A DNA stretch of 64,000 nucleotides, taken from positions 1 to 64,000 of the forward strand of contig JBAQSX010000112.1 of assembly GCA_049296695.1 (NCBI GenBank), in the 5' to 3' direction. Below the pieces are notes generated by a model that worked only from the letters and a program-made list of their open reading frames with translations, ran no database searches and had not been told where the DNA came from. Source of the DNA: UBA10906 sp049296695 (GTDB lineage Bacteria; Pseudomonadota; Gammaproteobacteria; Methylococcales; Methylomonadaceae). Made by a program: the position numbers and the translations under genes. Below are positions 33,223-42,989 of the stretch, piece by piece. The stretch's first letter is position 1. Each line of letters begins with the position of its first letter.

Positions 33223-35030
33223 TATTTACCACCAAATAAAATACTAGATAAATCTTGTTCTTTTTTCTCGTATTTCTCGACTAATTCTTGATATAAATCT
33301 TTTAAAAGTTGCTGATGTTGTTGGCAAAACGCTGGAATGCTAGTTTGAGATACCCATGAATAATCAGTAGATTGTAATTGCTCAATAGTAAAACCGTTCT
33401 TATTTTTTAAAATGTTAAAAATGACTTTATCATTTTCTTTATTTTCCTCAAAAATATGTTGCAAAGATTCTTTAATAATTATTCTCTCAACCCACGAAAA
33501 AACAAAAAATTCTTTAGACGCATTATGAGTGAAAGTTGCAAGAATTATATTCTTTTCAAAATCTATCCTGTGACAAAAAATTGATAAATATCTAATTGGT
33601 TCATTAGCAACATCAATCTTTTTCATTTTATCAAGTAGTTCTTTTAATTCAGGAATAAACCACTCCTTTTCAATTAATTCTTTGTTCATCTGATATAACA
33701 TTGTTATTACAGAATCATTTGTTCTATCAGCAATACTATTTAACGCTTCTCTAATATTAATACTTTTGCTATTTGCTAAAAAACAAGCCGTAAAATATTC
33801 TTGAAAAGACCGATGTGAAAAACTGTATTCAATACCATCTCTTTGTAATACACAAACAGATTGCAATAAATCATTTAAAAATTTTTCAGCACTGATTTCT
33901 TTGTTAATTTGAGCAACCGAAATAGCTTTTTTTAAATAAGTTAAAATTTCACTCTCAGAAAAAGATAACTTTTTTGCTGAATAAGTCATAATACAAAAGA
34001 CAGCAAAAATAGTTTTAAAATCATCTATCGCTAAACTGCAATGAGATTTACGTTTATACATTTCTTTATAAGCATCATGTTTGTGATACAAAGTATCAAA
34101 GACTTGCTCATAAAATAAATAAATCTTTTCGGGAATTTCAGCGAATTGCTCATAAGTTAATAACATCATAGTTAATAACAAAGGATTAGATAAAAAGTCC
34201 TCATTCCTTTCAAATAAGCCATTATTTAATTCAGCAGTAAATTTATTTTTTACAATCGTTTCATATTCTATTTTTGAAATTAACTCGATAGCTTGCGTTT
34301 GATTTAATGGTAAAATTTTATAAACGTAAAACTGCTCCCACGAATAAAAACGTTGCTCATCGGGGCGGCTGGTTATAATAAAAATAGATTCATTATATTT
34401 TTGCGATAATTCAATAATTTCTCTTTCATAAAGCGTTTTCTTTTCATAATCTAACTCATCAAAACCATCGAGTAATAAAGCGATTTTACCCGCTTTTAGC
34501 GCATATTCTAATTGTTCTTTTTTAAAATCACTGGCTAACGATAATGGTTTATTTTCAATATCGGCAATAGTTTTAAAGACATAATCAATGATGCTTTGAT
34601 TATCAGCTTGTGCTATTAAACGCAATTCAATTAAAATCGGAATAAACTCAAGATTATCTTCAATAAAACGCATAAATAAACGGCGCATAAATACGGATTT
34701 ACCCAACCCCGCCGTTCCTACAATAATATTCTTTTTATGGCTTATAAAACGATTAATTATATCATCGCCCATTATGTCTTCATGGCGTAAAGAAAAATTG
34801 GACGGTACATAATGCGCGGTTAATGAAACAGGTTTATCACGATATAATAAGGTTTTAATTTGCGAATAACGCGTATAGGATTGCGTTAAGTAATTATTAA
34901 AACGGTTATCAAAAGCAACTAAGGCTTTTTCGTATTGACTTGAGCCAACTTTATATAATTTTGAAAATATTCCTTCGCCTATTTTTAAAAGAGAAGGATA
35001 GGTAGTAGCGGGAATAGTTGGAGTGTCCAT
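33222..35030 (-). CDS. NACHT-domain STAND NTPase (putative antiphage protein)
   Basis: This 602-residue protein has an N-terminal region of about 95 residues without a recognisable effector fold, then a NACHT module: Walker A VGTAGLGKSVFMRR (about residue 104), Walker B IALLLDGFDELD (about 184) and sensor FIITSRPDE. A winged-helix-like part follows (YSFSHRSFQEYFTACFLA, the typical HRSFQEYF motif). The C-terminal part is short, with no clear LRR or TPR repeats, resembling compact bacterial bNACHT proteins that stop phage growth. The gene is alone between a repeat and the fbp terminator. Strong AT bias in the second half suggests acquisition. Confidence 0.85.
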   Translation of the reverse strand: MDTPTIPATTYPSLLKIGEGIFSKLYKVGSSQYEKALVAFDNRFNNYLTQSYTRYSQIKTLLYRDKPVSLTAHYVPSNFSLRHEDIMGDDIINRFISHKKNIIVGTAGLGKSVFMRRLFMRFIEDNLEFIPILIELRLIAQADNQSIIDYVFKTIADIENKPLSLASDFKKEQLEYALKAGKIALLLDGFDELDYEKKTLYEREIIELSQKYNESIFIITSRPDEQRFYSWEQFYVYKILPLNQTQAIELISKIEYETIVKNKFTAELNNGLFERNEDFLSNPLLLTMMLLTYEQFAEIPEKIYLFYEQVFDTLYHKHDAYKEMYKRKSHCSLAIDDFKTIFAVFCIMTYSAKKLSFSESEILTYLKKAISVAQINKEISAEKFLNDLLQSVCVLQRDGIEYSFSHRSFQEYFTACFLANSKSINIREALNSIADRTNDSVITMLYQMNKELIEKEWFIPELKELLDKMKKIDVANEPIRYLSIFCHRIDFEKNIILATFTHNASKEFFVFSWVERIIIKESLQHIFEENKENDKVIFNILKNKNGFTIEQLQSTDYSWVSQTSIPAFCQQHQQLLKDLYQELVEKYEKKEQDLSSILFGGK

Positions 35031-35060
35031 TGAATTTTTATAATAAGGTTAATAAAAATT

Positions 35061-35088
35061 TGGAATCCAAAGCTAACTTTGGATTCCA
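35061..35088 (-). terminator. Hairpin terminator downstream of fbp
   Basis: The perfect inverted repeat TGGAATCCAAAG/CTTTGGATTCCA with a 4-nt loop is followed on the reverse strand by AATTTTTATT. It lies 13 nt after the fbp stop. Confidence 0.82.
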
Positions 35089-35100
35089 CACCGTTAATTA

Positions 35101-36117
35101 TTAATTAACGTTATCAAATTCACTATGATATTGCTCAACGCGTTCAACTTCATCTTTAGAACCTAATACTAAGGGAATACGTTGATGTAATGCACAGGGT
35201 TTAATATCTAAAACCCGTTCGCGTCCTGTTGAACATAATCCACCTGCTTGCTCAACAATAAATGCCATAGGATTGGCTTCATATAATAAACGTAATTTAG
35301 CGGGTTTTTTAGGGTCTTTAGTATCATAAGGATATAAAAAGATACCACCACGCGTTAATATTCGATAGACATCTGCTACTAATGAAGCCACCCAACGCAT
35401 ATTAAATTCTTTTTCACGAATACCCTCTGAACCTGCTAAACATTCATCAATATAACGTTGCACAGGCGTTTCCCAAAAACGTTGATTAGAGACATTAATA
35501 GCAAATTCGGTAGTCTCTTCTGGGATTCTCATATTACGATGGGTTAAGATAAATTCACCAATATCTTGATCTAAGGTAAAACCATTAACGCCGTGACCAG
35601 TAGTGAGTATCATCATGGTTGATGGGCCATATAATACAAACCCCGCGCACACTTGTTCAGTGCCTTTGCGTAAAAAATCTTCTTCTTCGGGTTCAACGCC
35701 TTCACGACAACGCAATATTGAAAAAATAGTGCCTACGGTTAAATTAATATCAATATTGGATGAACCATCTAAAGGGTCAAATAAAGCTAAGTATTTACCT
35801 TTAGGATAATCCTCTGAAATACGAATAATGCCATCGACTTCTTCGGAGAGCATACCTGCTAAATTACCTGTCCAATTTAAGGCTTCAACCATAATATCAT
35901 TGGTAATAATATCAAGCTTTTTTTGAACTTCGCCTTGGACATTTTCTGAACCCGCACTACCTAATACGCCAATTAAATTACCGCGATTAACTAAATGCGA
36001 TATTTTTTTACAGGCAGTGACTATATTATTGAGTAATACACTAAACGTCCCCGACGCATCGGGTAATTCGCGTTGTTGTTCAATAATAAATTGGGTTAGG
36101 GTTACTTTATTATTCAT
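35101..36117 (-). CDS. fbp: Fructose-1,6-bisphosphatase class 1
   Basis: This 338-residue enzyme hydrolyses fructose 1,6-bisphosphate in gluconeogenesis or a C1/Calvin-type cycle. Metal and substrate motifs are visible: LAGMLSEEVDGI, the Asp-rich LALFDPLDGSSNID (about residue 113), FILTHRNMRIP and the C-terminal YEANPMAFIVEQAGG. Length and start match the family. It stands in its own unit between a downstream terminator and an AT-rich 5' region. Confidence 0.96.
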   Translation of the reverse strand: MNNKVTLTQFIIEQQRELPDASGTFSVLLNNIVTACKKISHLVNRGNLIGVLGSAGSENVQGEVQKKLDIITNDIMVEALNWTGNLAGMLSEEVDGIIRISEDYPKGKYLALFDPLDGSSNIDINLTVGTIFSILRCREGVEPEEEDFLRKGTEQVCAGFVLYGPSTMMILTTGHGVNGFTLDQDIGEFILTHRNMRIPEETTEFAINVSNQRFWETPVQRYIDECLAGSEGIREKEFNMRWVASLVADVYRILTRGGIFLYPYDTKDPKKPAKLRLLYEANPMAFIVEQAGGLCSTGRERVLDIKPCALHQRIPLVLGSKDEVERVEQYHSEFDNVN

Positions 36118-36224
36118 GTTGTTTTGGTCTCTGTAGTTTTATGTGTGTTTGATAGTAAAATTTGCGCAATGAATCAAATTAAAGACGGTCTATTATTTGA
36201 GATAATGATGGGATAAATGAAGAT

Positions 36225-36259
36225 AATAAACCTGTCAATCTGATAAGACAGGTTTTATT
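36225..36259 (-). terminator. Hairpin downstream of plsY
   Basis: Arms AATAAACCTGTC and GACAGGTTTTATT form a stem with a 10-nt loop between the plsY stop and the fbp 5' region. On the reverse strand an AT-rich tail follows, so it is a likely terminator for plsY. Confidence 0.6.
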
Positions 36260-36274
36260 ATTTTTTGCTTGTGA

Positions 36275-36847
36275 TTAGCTTTCTTGTTTAGCCAGTAAGC
36301 GTTTGATATTACTTTGATGCCGCCATAATAAAAATAACATCATTACAATGGATGCGCCGACTAAATTAATATCACCGATAATAAACCAAGTATATAAAGG
36401 TGAAAGCACTGAGGCAATTAATGCAGATAATGAGGAGATTTTGCCTAATTTATAAACAGTTAACCAAATTGCCATAAACGATAAACCCACAAACCATGAA
36501 AAGCCTAATAATACGCCCACTGAGGTTGCCACGCCTTTACCGCCTTTAAAGCCAAAAAAGACAGGATATAAATGCCCTAAAAAAGCCGCTATACCTGTGA
36601 TGGCTATTAATAAACTCGGTAATGCTAATAATTGGGCGGCATAAACGGGTAATAAGCCTTTTAATAAATCACCTAATAAGGTAATGGCGGCGGCTTTTTT
36701 ACCACCAAAACGCATCACATTAGTCGCCCCTGGATTGCCCGAACCTTGCTCGCGTGGGTCGGGCAAACCCATAAGACGACAAGTAATAATCGCACTTGAA
36801 ATTGAACCTATCAGATAAGCGGTGGGAATGAGTAACCATTCAATCAT
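36275..36847 (-). CDS. plsY: Acyl-phosphate:glycerol-3-phosphate acyltransferase PlsY
   Basis: This 190-residue membrane enzyme uses acyl phosphate to acylate glycerol 3-phosphate in phospholipid synthesis. The start at 36847 (MIEWLLIPTAYLIGSISSA) is chosen; an upstream in-frame Met would add an unrelated basic stretch. Family motifs SGNPGATNVMR and GFKGGKGVATS are present, with about five transmembrane segments. Confidence 0.95.
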   Translation of the reverse strand: MIEWLLIPTAYLIGSISSAIITCRLMGLPDPREQGSGNPGATNVMRFGGKKAAAITLLGDLLKGLLPVYAAQLLALPSLLIAITGIAAFLGHLYPVFFGFKGGKGVATSVGVLLGFSWFVGLSFMAIWLTVYKLGKISSLSALIASVLSPLYTWFIIGDINLVGASIVMMLFLLWRHQSNIKRLLAKQES

Positions 36848-37222
36848 TGTGTACCTTCTTCGTTTTTGAAATAAATTATTTATGCTAGTCACATGCGGGT
36901 ATAACACAGTGTCAGCAATGGTAAACCAAGGTGTTAATGCTCACAAGGCAAGAGTTTTGGCTTTGCTGTTAAGACAAATAAAAGCTTGTTGCAGATAAAC
37001 GACAGAGCTGTATTTTTTATGCAACGTTGCGACACGAAATAGTGTAAAATAACAGCATTCTAGTAAGAAAATCACCCATTCAGCTAGGCTTAGCTGAAGG
37101 TACTGTTACTAGCGGTAACATTAAATAGATTATTTCATAAAGGCGCGTGTTCTATGCTGTTCAATTCATGGGTATCAGTGGCAAAGTCCAGCTCGTTTCC
37201 TTCATCAAAAAAAGTTTCAACA

Positions 37223-39040
37223 ATGAAATATGAACCCCGTTCTTTGCAACGTACGCTTGCTTTTTGTCTTGCTTTGTCTGCCTCTTCTGTCTTATTTGCT
37301 GAAGATGCGCCCATTGCTGTGAATGCCGCGCCAGTGGTAACAACTAATGCAACACCCATGATAGGTGTCGCGGGTGAAATTAACGCCTTGGTTACTGCCA
37401 AACAACATCCCTATTTAAATTTGTCGAGTTTTGCTAATCGTGCAGATGATTTAAATACTTTGTATAAAAGCAGTAATTACAATTTACTGTGGTTAGGCTC
37501 AGCTAATTCAGAAAAAAATATTAATGAAGCCCTTAAATTATTAAGTGATGCCTCAAGTCAGGGTTTGAATTCGATTAATTATGACGCGAAAAGCTTGCAA
37601 GAGAAATTACCCACAGCATTAGCACTTGCCCCTACCGCTTATAAAGATTTAGCGTTATACGATACGGCGTTAAGTATTGCTTTGTTACGTTTTAGCCATG
37701 ATTTACATTATGGACGCGTTAATCCACAAGGCATTGATTTTAATTTAAAGCTTAGAGAAAAATTGGTTGATTTACCTGCCTTATTGCAAACGCATTTAGC
37801 GCAAGGTTTGTTAGCGACTTTACCTTTAGCCGCTGAGCCTAAGTTAAAACAATATTCTAAATTAAAATTGTCTTTAGCCACTTATCGTTTATTAGCCCAG
37901 CAAGAACCCGAACTGCATTTGCATGTCTCGCATTCAGTGCATCAGGGCGAAGCGTTTGCACAAAGTGAGCAGTTACGGCGGTTTTTGCGTATGGTAGGGG
38001 ACTTGCCTGAAAACAGCAGTGATAGTGCCAAGTCAGGTCGTTATAGCAGTGATTTAGTGGCGGGGGTAAAAAAATTCCAGCAACGTCATGGCATTAATCC
38101 CGACGGCATTTTAGGTGGAGCGACGGTTACTGCGTTAAACGTCCCTTTAAAACAACGCGTTGAACAAATTGAATTAGCAATGGAGCGTTTGCGTTGGTTG
38201 CCCGAACTCAGTACGGGTAAATCGATTATTGTTAATATCCCCGCGTTTCAATTATGGGCGTTTGATGATATTGAACAACTTAATGTTGATATGCCTACTA
38301 TGCGCGTAGTCGTGGGTAAGGCTTTAAAGACACAAACGCCTGTATTAATGGCAGAAATGCGTTTTGTGGATTTTATGCCTTATTGGAATGTGCCTTATAA
38401 AATTGTCAACGAAGAGATAGTGCCTAAGTTATTGCAAAATCCAGGTTATTTGGATGCTGAAAACATGGAATTGGTTAAAGAGGGCAAGCCTGTGGGCTTT
38501 TCAGGCGGGGCAATTTCTTTGCTAAAACAAGGCAGTATGGGCATACGGCAACGTCCCGGTAAGAAGAACGCTTTAGGTAAGGTCAAATTCATCTTTCCTA
38601 ACCGCGCTGATGTCTATTTGCATGATACACCTGCTAGTTCTTTATTTAGCAGGTCACGGCGTGATTTTAGTCATGGTTGCGTCAGAGTTGCCCATCCTGA
38701 GCGTTTAGCGGAATTTGTGTTAAAAGAACAAGCAGGTTGGGATACTGAAGCCATACAAAAAGCCATGAAAATGACTAAGTCACAACGGGTATTTTTAAAA
38801 CAACCCATTCCAGTGTTGTTCTTCTATACCACGGCGTTTTTTGATCAAGATGATAAATTAGCTTTTTATTCCGATATTTACGGTCATGACACCGTGTTAT
38901 TAGAAGCCTTGAAAAAACCCGAAGATTTATCCGATCAAGCCTTGTTTGCCAGTGTTCAAACGACTAATGCCGCACCTGCGGTAGTAGAAAAAGCGGTTAG
39001 CACTGAGCCTGTTAAAACAGAAGAACACGTTGTTGAATAA
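37223..39040 (+). CDS. ldtD: Murein L,D-transpeptidase (YcbB/LdtD type)
   Basis: This protein has about 605 residues from the Met at 37223, which gives a clean signal peptide (LAFCLALSASSVLFAED); the upstream Met at 37154 would mask it. Domain order is an N-terminal YcbB-type region, a peptidoglycan-binding domain (KFQQRHGINPDGILGGATV, about residues 290-310), then the YkuD catalytic domain. The catalytic domain has conserved YLHDTP and the active-site Cys in DFSHGCVRV. The enzyme forms 3-3 cross-links in periplasmic murein. The C-terminal 40 residues are an Ala/Val/Glu-rich tail. It is convergent with mepK, as a functional pair. Confidence 0.92.
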   Translation: MKYEPRSLQRTLAFCLALSASSVLFAEDAPIAVNAAPVVTTNATPMIGVAGEINALVTAKQHPYLNLSSFANRADDLNTLYKSSNYNLLWLGSANSEKNINEALKLLSDASSQGLNSINYDAKSLQEKLPTALALAPTAYKDLALYDTALSIALLRFSHDLHYGRVNPQGIDFNLKLREKLVDLPALLQTHLAQGLLATLPLAAEPKLKQYSKLKLSLATYRLLAQQEPELHLHVSHSVHQGEAFAQSEQLRRFLRMVGDLPENSSDSAKSGRYSSDLVAGVKKFQQRHGINPDGILGGATVTALNVPLKQRVEQIELAMERLRWLPELSTGKSIIVNIPAFQLWAFDDIEQLNVDMPTMRVVVGKALKTQTPVLMAEMRFVDFMPYWNVPYKIVNEEIVPKLLQNPGYLDAENMELVKEGKPVGFSGGAISLLKQGSMGIRQRPGKKNALGKVKFIFPNRADVYLHDTPASSLFSRSRRDFSHGCVRVAHPERLAEFVLKEQAGWDTEAIQKAMKMTKSQRVFLKQPIPVLFFYTTAFFDQDDKLAFYSDIYGHDTVLLEALKKPEDLSDQALFASVQTTNAAPAVVEKAVSTEPVKTEEHVVE

Positions 39041-39055
39041 AACCTTTAAGTCTTA

Positions 39056-39089
39056 AACGTGGCAGTCATGCTCTTATGATTGCCACGTT
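39056..39089. terminator. Bidirectional hairpin between ldtD and mepK
   Basis: Arms AACGTGGCAGTCAT and ATGATTGCCACGTT (one G-T pair) with a 6-nt loop. It overlaps the last codons of the convergent mepK gene and lies 16 nt after the ldtD stop. Confidence 0.7.
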
Positions 39090-39994
39090 CTAATATCACC
39101 TGTATCTAAATGCACAAAATTAGCACTTGGATAATAACCCACACCACCGCGTCCCATTGCTAAAGCGGCATTTCTGATATTTCTAACATCCACCCCTTCA
39201 ATGCGAATATCAACGGCTCTGCCTTGCATGTGCAGACTGTTACGCGCCACCGCGCCACTTTGTCTACGCAAATAGGCATTAGTCATGGGTGAACGATAAC
39301 CACAGACGATATGAATAGGATTAGTTGTACCAACCATTTGTTTTACTTCATGAAGTTGGTCTAATAAAGCAGGGTCAATAGGATAAACGTCACCTGTTAG
39401 ATGATCTTGGTATAAATAATCGATTTCTTTTAAAGCATCTTCAATATAGCGACCATTTTCAAAATAAGTCACTCTGAGTGCGCCGCCTGTTTGGGCATTT
39501 TTCAATGTCAGGGTTTTATGAGGCGTGTAAGCGGCAATATGGGTCATCGGTGTCGGTCGATACGGCGAGACTTGCGCTAATTCAATCACGTCATGATGAG
39601 CATGATGCACCGCTTGCGGATGACTGTGACCGTGATGTTGCGCGGTAGTGATAACATCATGATGCTTGCCGTGATGTTTTTCTACTTCATGTTTTGCTAA
39701 GTGGTGCGCGTTTTCATGTTTGGCAAGATGATGGCTCGCTTCGTGCTTACCAGCTTGATGTTTAACTGCGTGATTATTGGCAGTAGCATGATGGGACGCA
39801 CTCGGCTTTGCTGTATGAGCGGCGGCTTTGCTGGCATGACTACTGGATTTGGCTGTGGCATGTTTGGCGGCGGAGGCAATGCCTGAGCCACTAACAGCGA
39901 GCAGAGAACCATAAGCGAGTTGTTGTAAAAACTTACGGCGTGAAGCAACCGCTAACATTTCGTCAGTTGTTTGAGTTACCGTTAATTTATTCAT
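39074..39994 (-). CDS. mepK: Murein endopeptidase MepK/YcbK-like, with a His-rich linker
   Basis: This 306-residue protein opens with a twin-arginine signal (ASRRKFLQQLAYGSLLAVSG), as YcbK proteins do. The C-terminal half is the DUF882/peptidase M15 domain: IHIVCGYRSPMTNAYLR, SLHMQGRAVDIRI (Zn ligands His and Asp) and YYPSANFVHLDTG. MepK cleaves 3-3 cross-links made by L,D-transpeptidases, matching the convergent neighbour. Between residues about 45 and 140 is an unusual linker with dozens of His, Lys and Ala residues (HHLAKHE-type units), which could bind metal or cell wall polymers. This linker is much longer than in E. coli. Confidence 0.9.
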   Translation of the reverse strand: MNKLTVTQTTDEMLAVASRRKFLQQLAYGSLLAVSGSGIASAAKHATAKSSSHASKAAAHTAKPSASHHATANNHAVKHQAGKHEASHHLAKHENAHHLAKHEVEKHHGKHHDVITTAQHHGHSHPQAVHHAHHDVIELAQVSPYRPTPMTHIAAYTPHKTLTLKNAQTGGALRVTYFENGRYIEDALKEIDYLYQDHLTGDVYPIDPALLDQLHEVKQMVGTTNPIHIVCGYRSPMTNAYLRRQSGAVARNSLHMQGRAVDIRIEGVDVRNIRNAALAMGRGGVGYYPSANFVHLDTGDIRTWQS

Positions 39995-40402
39995 AGAGTT
40001 AAACCTTGCTAAAACATCATTTGTCCCTATTTTGCCCTAGCAAGTCTTAAACTAATCTTAAATTAGGCGCAAGCATAGCGAACTAAATGCGCTTATCTGT
40101 GCTTAAAAGCGATTATTTTAGCAATGATCGTATGATATTAATTTTAAAAAATACTTTAAAATCAACTAGTAATGAAAAAATATTTTTTGATTTAAGTGTG
40201 AACAATATCAATTTTGTTTGTCTGTGCGTTATGCACAAAATACAGCTTTTTCAAGTAAATGACTGGCAAGCACTGAGGCAGTATCATAAGAAAAACATGA
40301 CAATAAAATTACAGCTTGCTGAATTAATTTGAATTTCAATTAGTGATGATTAAACTGCTTTTCAATAAAAACCGATAAAATCGCTCAGGAGTAAAGTCGA
40401 TA
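39995..40402. other. Gap between mepK and the QEGLA-motif gene
   Basis: No convincing gene. An 81-codon frame at 40087-40332 has no recognisable motif and no good ribosome-binding site, so it is left unassigned. The divergent promoters of mepK and the QEGLA-motif gene must lie here. Confidence 0.5.
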
Positions 40403-41701
40403 ATGGATAAAACAATAAAACCCCCTGTTTCCTCGGCGTATTTAACAGAAGTCAAAACATTGTCAGATAGAATCGTCAAAGCGCAACAACCGATACGCAT
40501 TTTGGATGCGATTAAATGGGATGATTCAATCAAACAAGAATTTTTTAAAACCCATTGCAAAGAATTACCTATCATCACCGCTGACTATTACGCTAATCGT
40601 CCTTTAGGCTTTGACCCCAAAGAAAAAAAGCTAGAGTTTTACCAAATCGAACGTGATTTAGTGCGCAAACTAGGGCAACTCAATCCGCTCAGCGTCATCA
40701 TGCGCCGTATTTGTCGTGAATACCAAGATGTAGTGGACATGTTAGAAGCACGCGGCACACCGCTGTTTTCCAATATTTCTCAAGAATTGTACGGTTCAGC
40801 ACAAGACGTGTTTCATGTAGGCGACCCGACCATTGCACAATTGGGTAGCATGATGGAAGGCACACTCACCCAATTAATCAAACGTGATTCATTAAAAGAA
40901 GAACCCAAAACCATTACTGCCAAAGACGCAGTGATGATTTTAAATGACCGAATTGAAGCCGCATTTCCTGCCGCAGGATTACGCGCCATGATTAGTGACG
41001 GCATTATGGCAGACGCGGCGGCGGGAACAGATTACGTCAAACTCCGCGCCGATGCTTTATTTAATATGCGCGATTTGCGCGTCTTAGAAGTACATGAAAT
41101 TTGGGTACATTTAGGCACAACCTTAAATGGTATGGCGCAACCTTACTGCACTTTTTTAGGCAAAGGCCCACCTTCTGCCACTATTACCCAAGAAGGTTTA
41201 GCGGTGTTAATGGAAATTTTAACCTTTAGCTCTACGCCCAAACGTTTAATGAACTTAATTAATCGGGTTCGCGCTATTACCTTAATAGAAGACGGTGCGG
41301 ACTTTTTAGATATTTTTAAATTCTTTAAAGGCAAAGGCTTAGATGATGATGACAGCTACACCTTTAGCTGTCGGGTGTTTAGAGGTAGCAGTGCCACGGG
41401 AATGCCCTTCACCAAAGACCTAACTTATATAAAAGGCTTTGTGTTGACTTATAACTTTATGCGCCTTGCGGTGAGCAAAGGCAAACCCGATCGCATTCCT
41501 TTATTATTTTGCGGCAAAACTATGATTGAAGACATGAAAGTCTTAGTCAATTTAGTTGAAGAAGGCACGGTGATTTCACCCGTCTTTTTACCGCCGCAAT
41601 TTAAAGATTTAATGGGCTTATCGGCGTGGCTGAGTTTTAGCCGCTTTATGACTTCATTAAACTTTCATCAATTAGAAAAAGATTACGCAAATATCTTGTA
41701 A
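40403..41701 (+). CDS. DUF1704/MATCAP-like putative metallopeptidase (QEGLA-motif protein)
   Basis: This 432-residue protein carries the naming motif TQEGLAVLME (about residue 270). Before it lies LEVHEIWVHLGT, an HExxxH zinc-site pattern like that of the MATCAP (KIAA0895) tyrosine carboxypeptidases. The bacterial family is called flavohaemoglobin expression-modulating, after a single observation; its substrate is unknown. The helical N-terminus (about 1-130) is typical. A GGAG ribosome-binding site lies a little upstream. No flavohaemoglobin gene is in the window. Confidence 0.82.
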   Translation: MDKTIKPPVSSAYLTEVKTLSDRIVKAQQPIRILDAIKWDDSIKQEFFKTHCKELPIITADYYANRPLGFDPKEKKLEFYQIERDLVRKLGQLNPLSVIMRRICREYQDVVDMLEARGTPLFSNISQELYGSAQDVFHVGDPTIAQLGSMMEGTLTQLIKRDSLKEEPKTITAKDAVMILNDRIEAAFPAAGLRAMISDGIMADAAAGTDYVKLRADALFNMRDLRVLEVHEIWVHLGTTLNGMAQPYCTFLGKGPPSATITQEGLAVLMEILTFSSTPKRLMNLINRVRAITLIEDGADFLDIFKFFKGKGLDDDDSYTFSCRVFRGSSATGMPFTKDLTYIKGFVLTYNFMRLAVSKGKPDRIPLLFCGKTMIEDMKVLVNLVEEGTVISPVFLPPQFKDLMGLSAWLSFSRFMTSLNFHQLEKDYANIL

Positions 41702-41742
41702 TTCAAACCTAACGACTTAGCTTATTATTCATTATTTTATTA

Positions 41743-41815
41743 TCTGAATCAGGATTTAAAGATTTACAGGATTTATCCTAAAAATCCTTTAACCATAGAA
41801 AATCCTGATTCTGAC
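41743..41815. repeat. Dispersed palindromic repeat, family A, copy 3
   Basis: TCTGAATCAGGATTTAAAG to AAAATCCTGATTCTGAC; the right end has one change from the others. It lies between two convergent genes and could act as a terminator hairpin. Confidence 0.82.
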
Positions 41816-41830
41816 AATGAAGCTAAGTAG

Positions 41831-42634
41831 TTATAATTCCGCTTTTAAAACTTTTTTAGCCTCATTCCATAAAGCGTCTAATTCGTCTAATTCACATTCT
41901 TTTAAAGCGCGTTTTGATAAAGCAATTTGCTGTTCAATATAATTAAATCGCCGTGAAAATTTAGCGGTACTGGCTTTTAAAGCTAATTCAGGATTGACTT
42001 TTAAATGCCGCGCTAAATTAACCACCACCAATAATAAATCACCAATTTCTTCTTCAATATGGGCTTGATTATTCGATTGCCACGCTTCTTTTACTTCAGT
42101 TAATTCTTCTAAAACCTTATCAAAAACGGGTTCTATGGTTTTCCAATCAAAGCCATGGTCAGCGGCTTTATTTTGCACTTTTTCACACGCCATTAAGGCA
42201 GGTAAATTTAAAGGCACACCCGCTAAAACACTGTCCAATTGCTCGGTTTTATTTTTTTCTAAACGCTCTTGAAGCTTACTTTGTTCCCAAGCCTCATGTC
42301 TCTCTTTATCATCTTCAAATACCGCATCGGCAAAAACATGCGGATGCCGACGAATTAATTTTTCATTAATCCCTTCGGCGACTTGTTCAAAATTAAATAA
42401 GCCTTGTTCATCGGCTAATTGGGCATGAAAAACCACTTGTAATAATAAATCGCCCAATTCCAAGCGTAAATCTTCTAAATCATTACGCTCAATCGCATCG
42501 ATGACTTCATAAGCTTCTTCAATTAAATAAGGCGTTAAACTTTTAAAGCTTTGCTTTAAATCCCAAGGGCAACCTGTTTGCGGGTGGCGTAATTGCGCCA
42601 TTAGTTCTAATAATTTTTTAGTGTGTTCTAACAT
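41831..42634 (-). CDS. mazG: Nucleoside triphosphate pyrophosphohydrolase MazG
   Basis: This 267-residue protein has two MazG domains, both with acidic metal-binding helices. The first has GCPWDLKQSFKSL then EEAYEVIDAI and LELGDLLLQVVFHA; the second has FDKVLEELTEVKEAW and EEIGDLLLVVVNLAR. The enzyme hydrolyses NTPs and may lower ppGpp under stress. Length and start match the family. No mazEF genes are present, so it is a housekeeping copy. Confidence 0.95.
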   Translation of the reverse strand: MLEHTKKLLELMAQLRHPQTGCPWDLKQSFKSLTPYLIEEAYEVIDAIERNDLEDLRLELGDLLLQVVFHAQLADEQGLFNFEQVAEGINEKLIRRHPHVFADAVFEDDKERHEAWEQSKLQERLEKNKTEQLDSVLAGVPLNLPALMACEKVQNKAADHGFDWKTIEPVFDKVLEELTEVKEAWQSNNQAHIEEEIGDLLLVVVNLARHLKVNPELALKASTAKFSRRFNYIEQQIALSKRALKECELDELDALWNEAKKVLKAEL

Positions 42635-42989
42635 AATAGTATATAGTGAGTTTTATGGATTGATTTACAAGATGTGAGTGTATCAAAAGCGTGCCAATGT
42701 CTAAAGATATAAATACCGAATCTTATATTATAAAAATATTCGGGTAACTAAATTAAGAGATATACACGGTTTTCACAACGATAAACTCTGTGCAATTTTA
42801 GATAACACTTAAAGGATTTTGAAAAGTCTGTATACCAGCCCAAAATAGGTGCATTCATCTTATGATAATTAAGCGTGTGAATGTAGTAAGACAAATTGTA
42901 ATATTGGGTGTTAGTATTAATAAATGCGGATTGCCTTGTTATTTAATCGCGTTATAAAATAGCTAAAGCTTAAACCAAGAGGTACTATC
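42635..42989. other. Gap between mazG and the flavin reductase gene
   Basis: I see no gene, strong hairpin or repeat of the families listed here. It must contain the divergent promoters for both neighbours. An AGAGG ribosome-binding site precedes the flavin reductase ATG. Confidence 0.5.

Noticed and set aside
36848..36907. Upstream start for plsY
   Set aside because: It would add a basic, non-hydrophobic extension before the conserved first membrane helix, and relatives start at the MIEWLL-type position.
40087..40332. 81-codon forward frame before the QEGLA-motif gene
   Set aside because: No motif, no convincing ribosome-binding site, and it lies where promoters are expected; too little support to call a gene.
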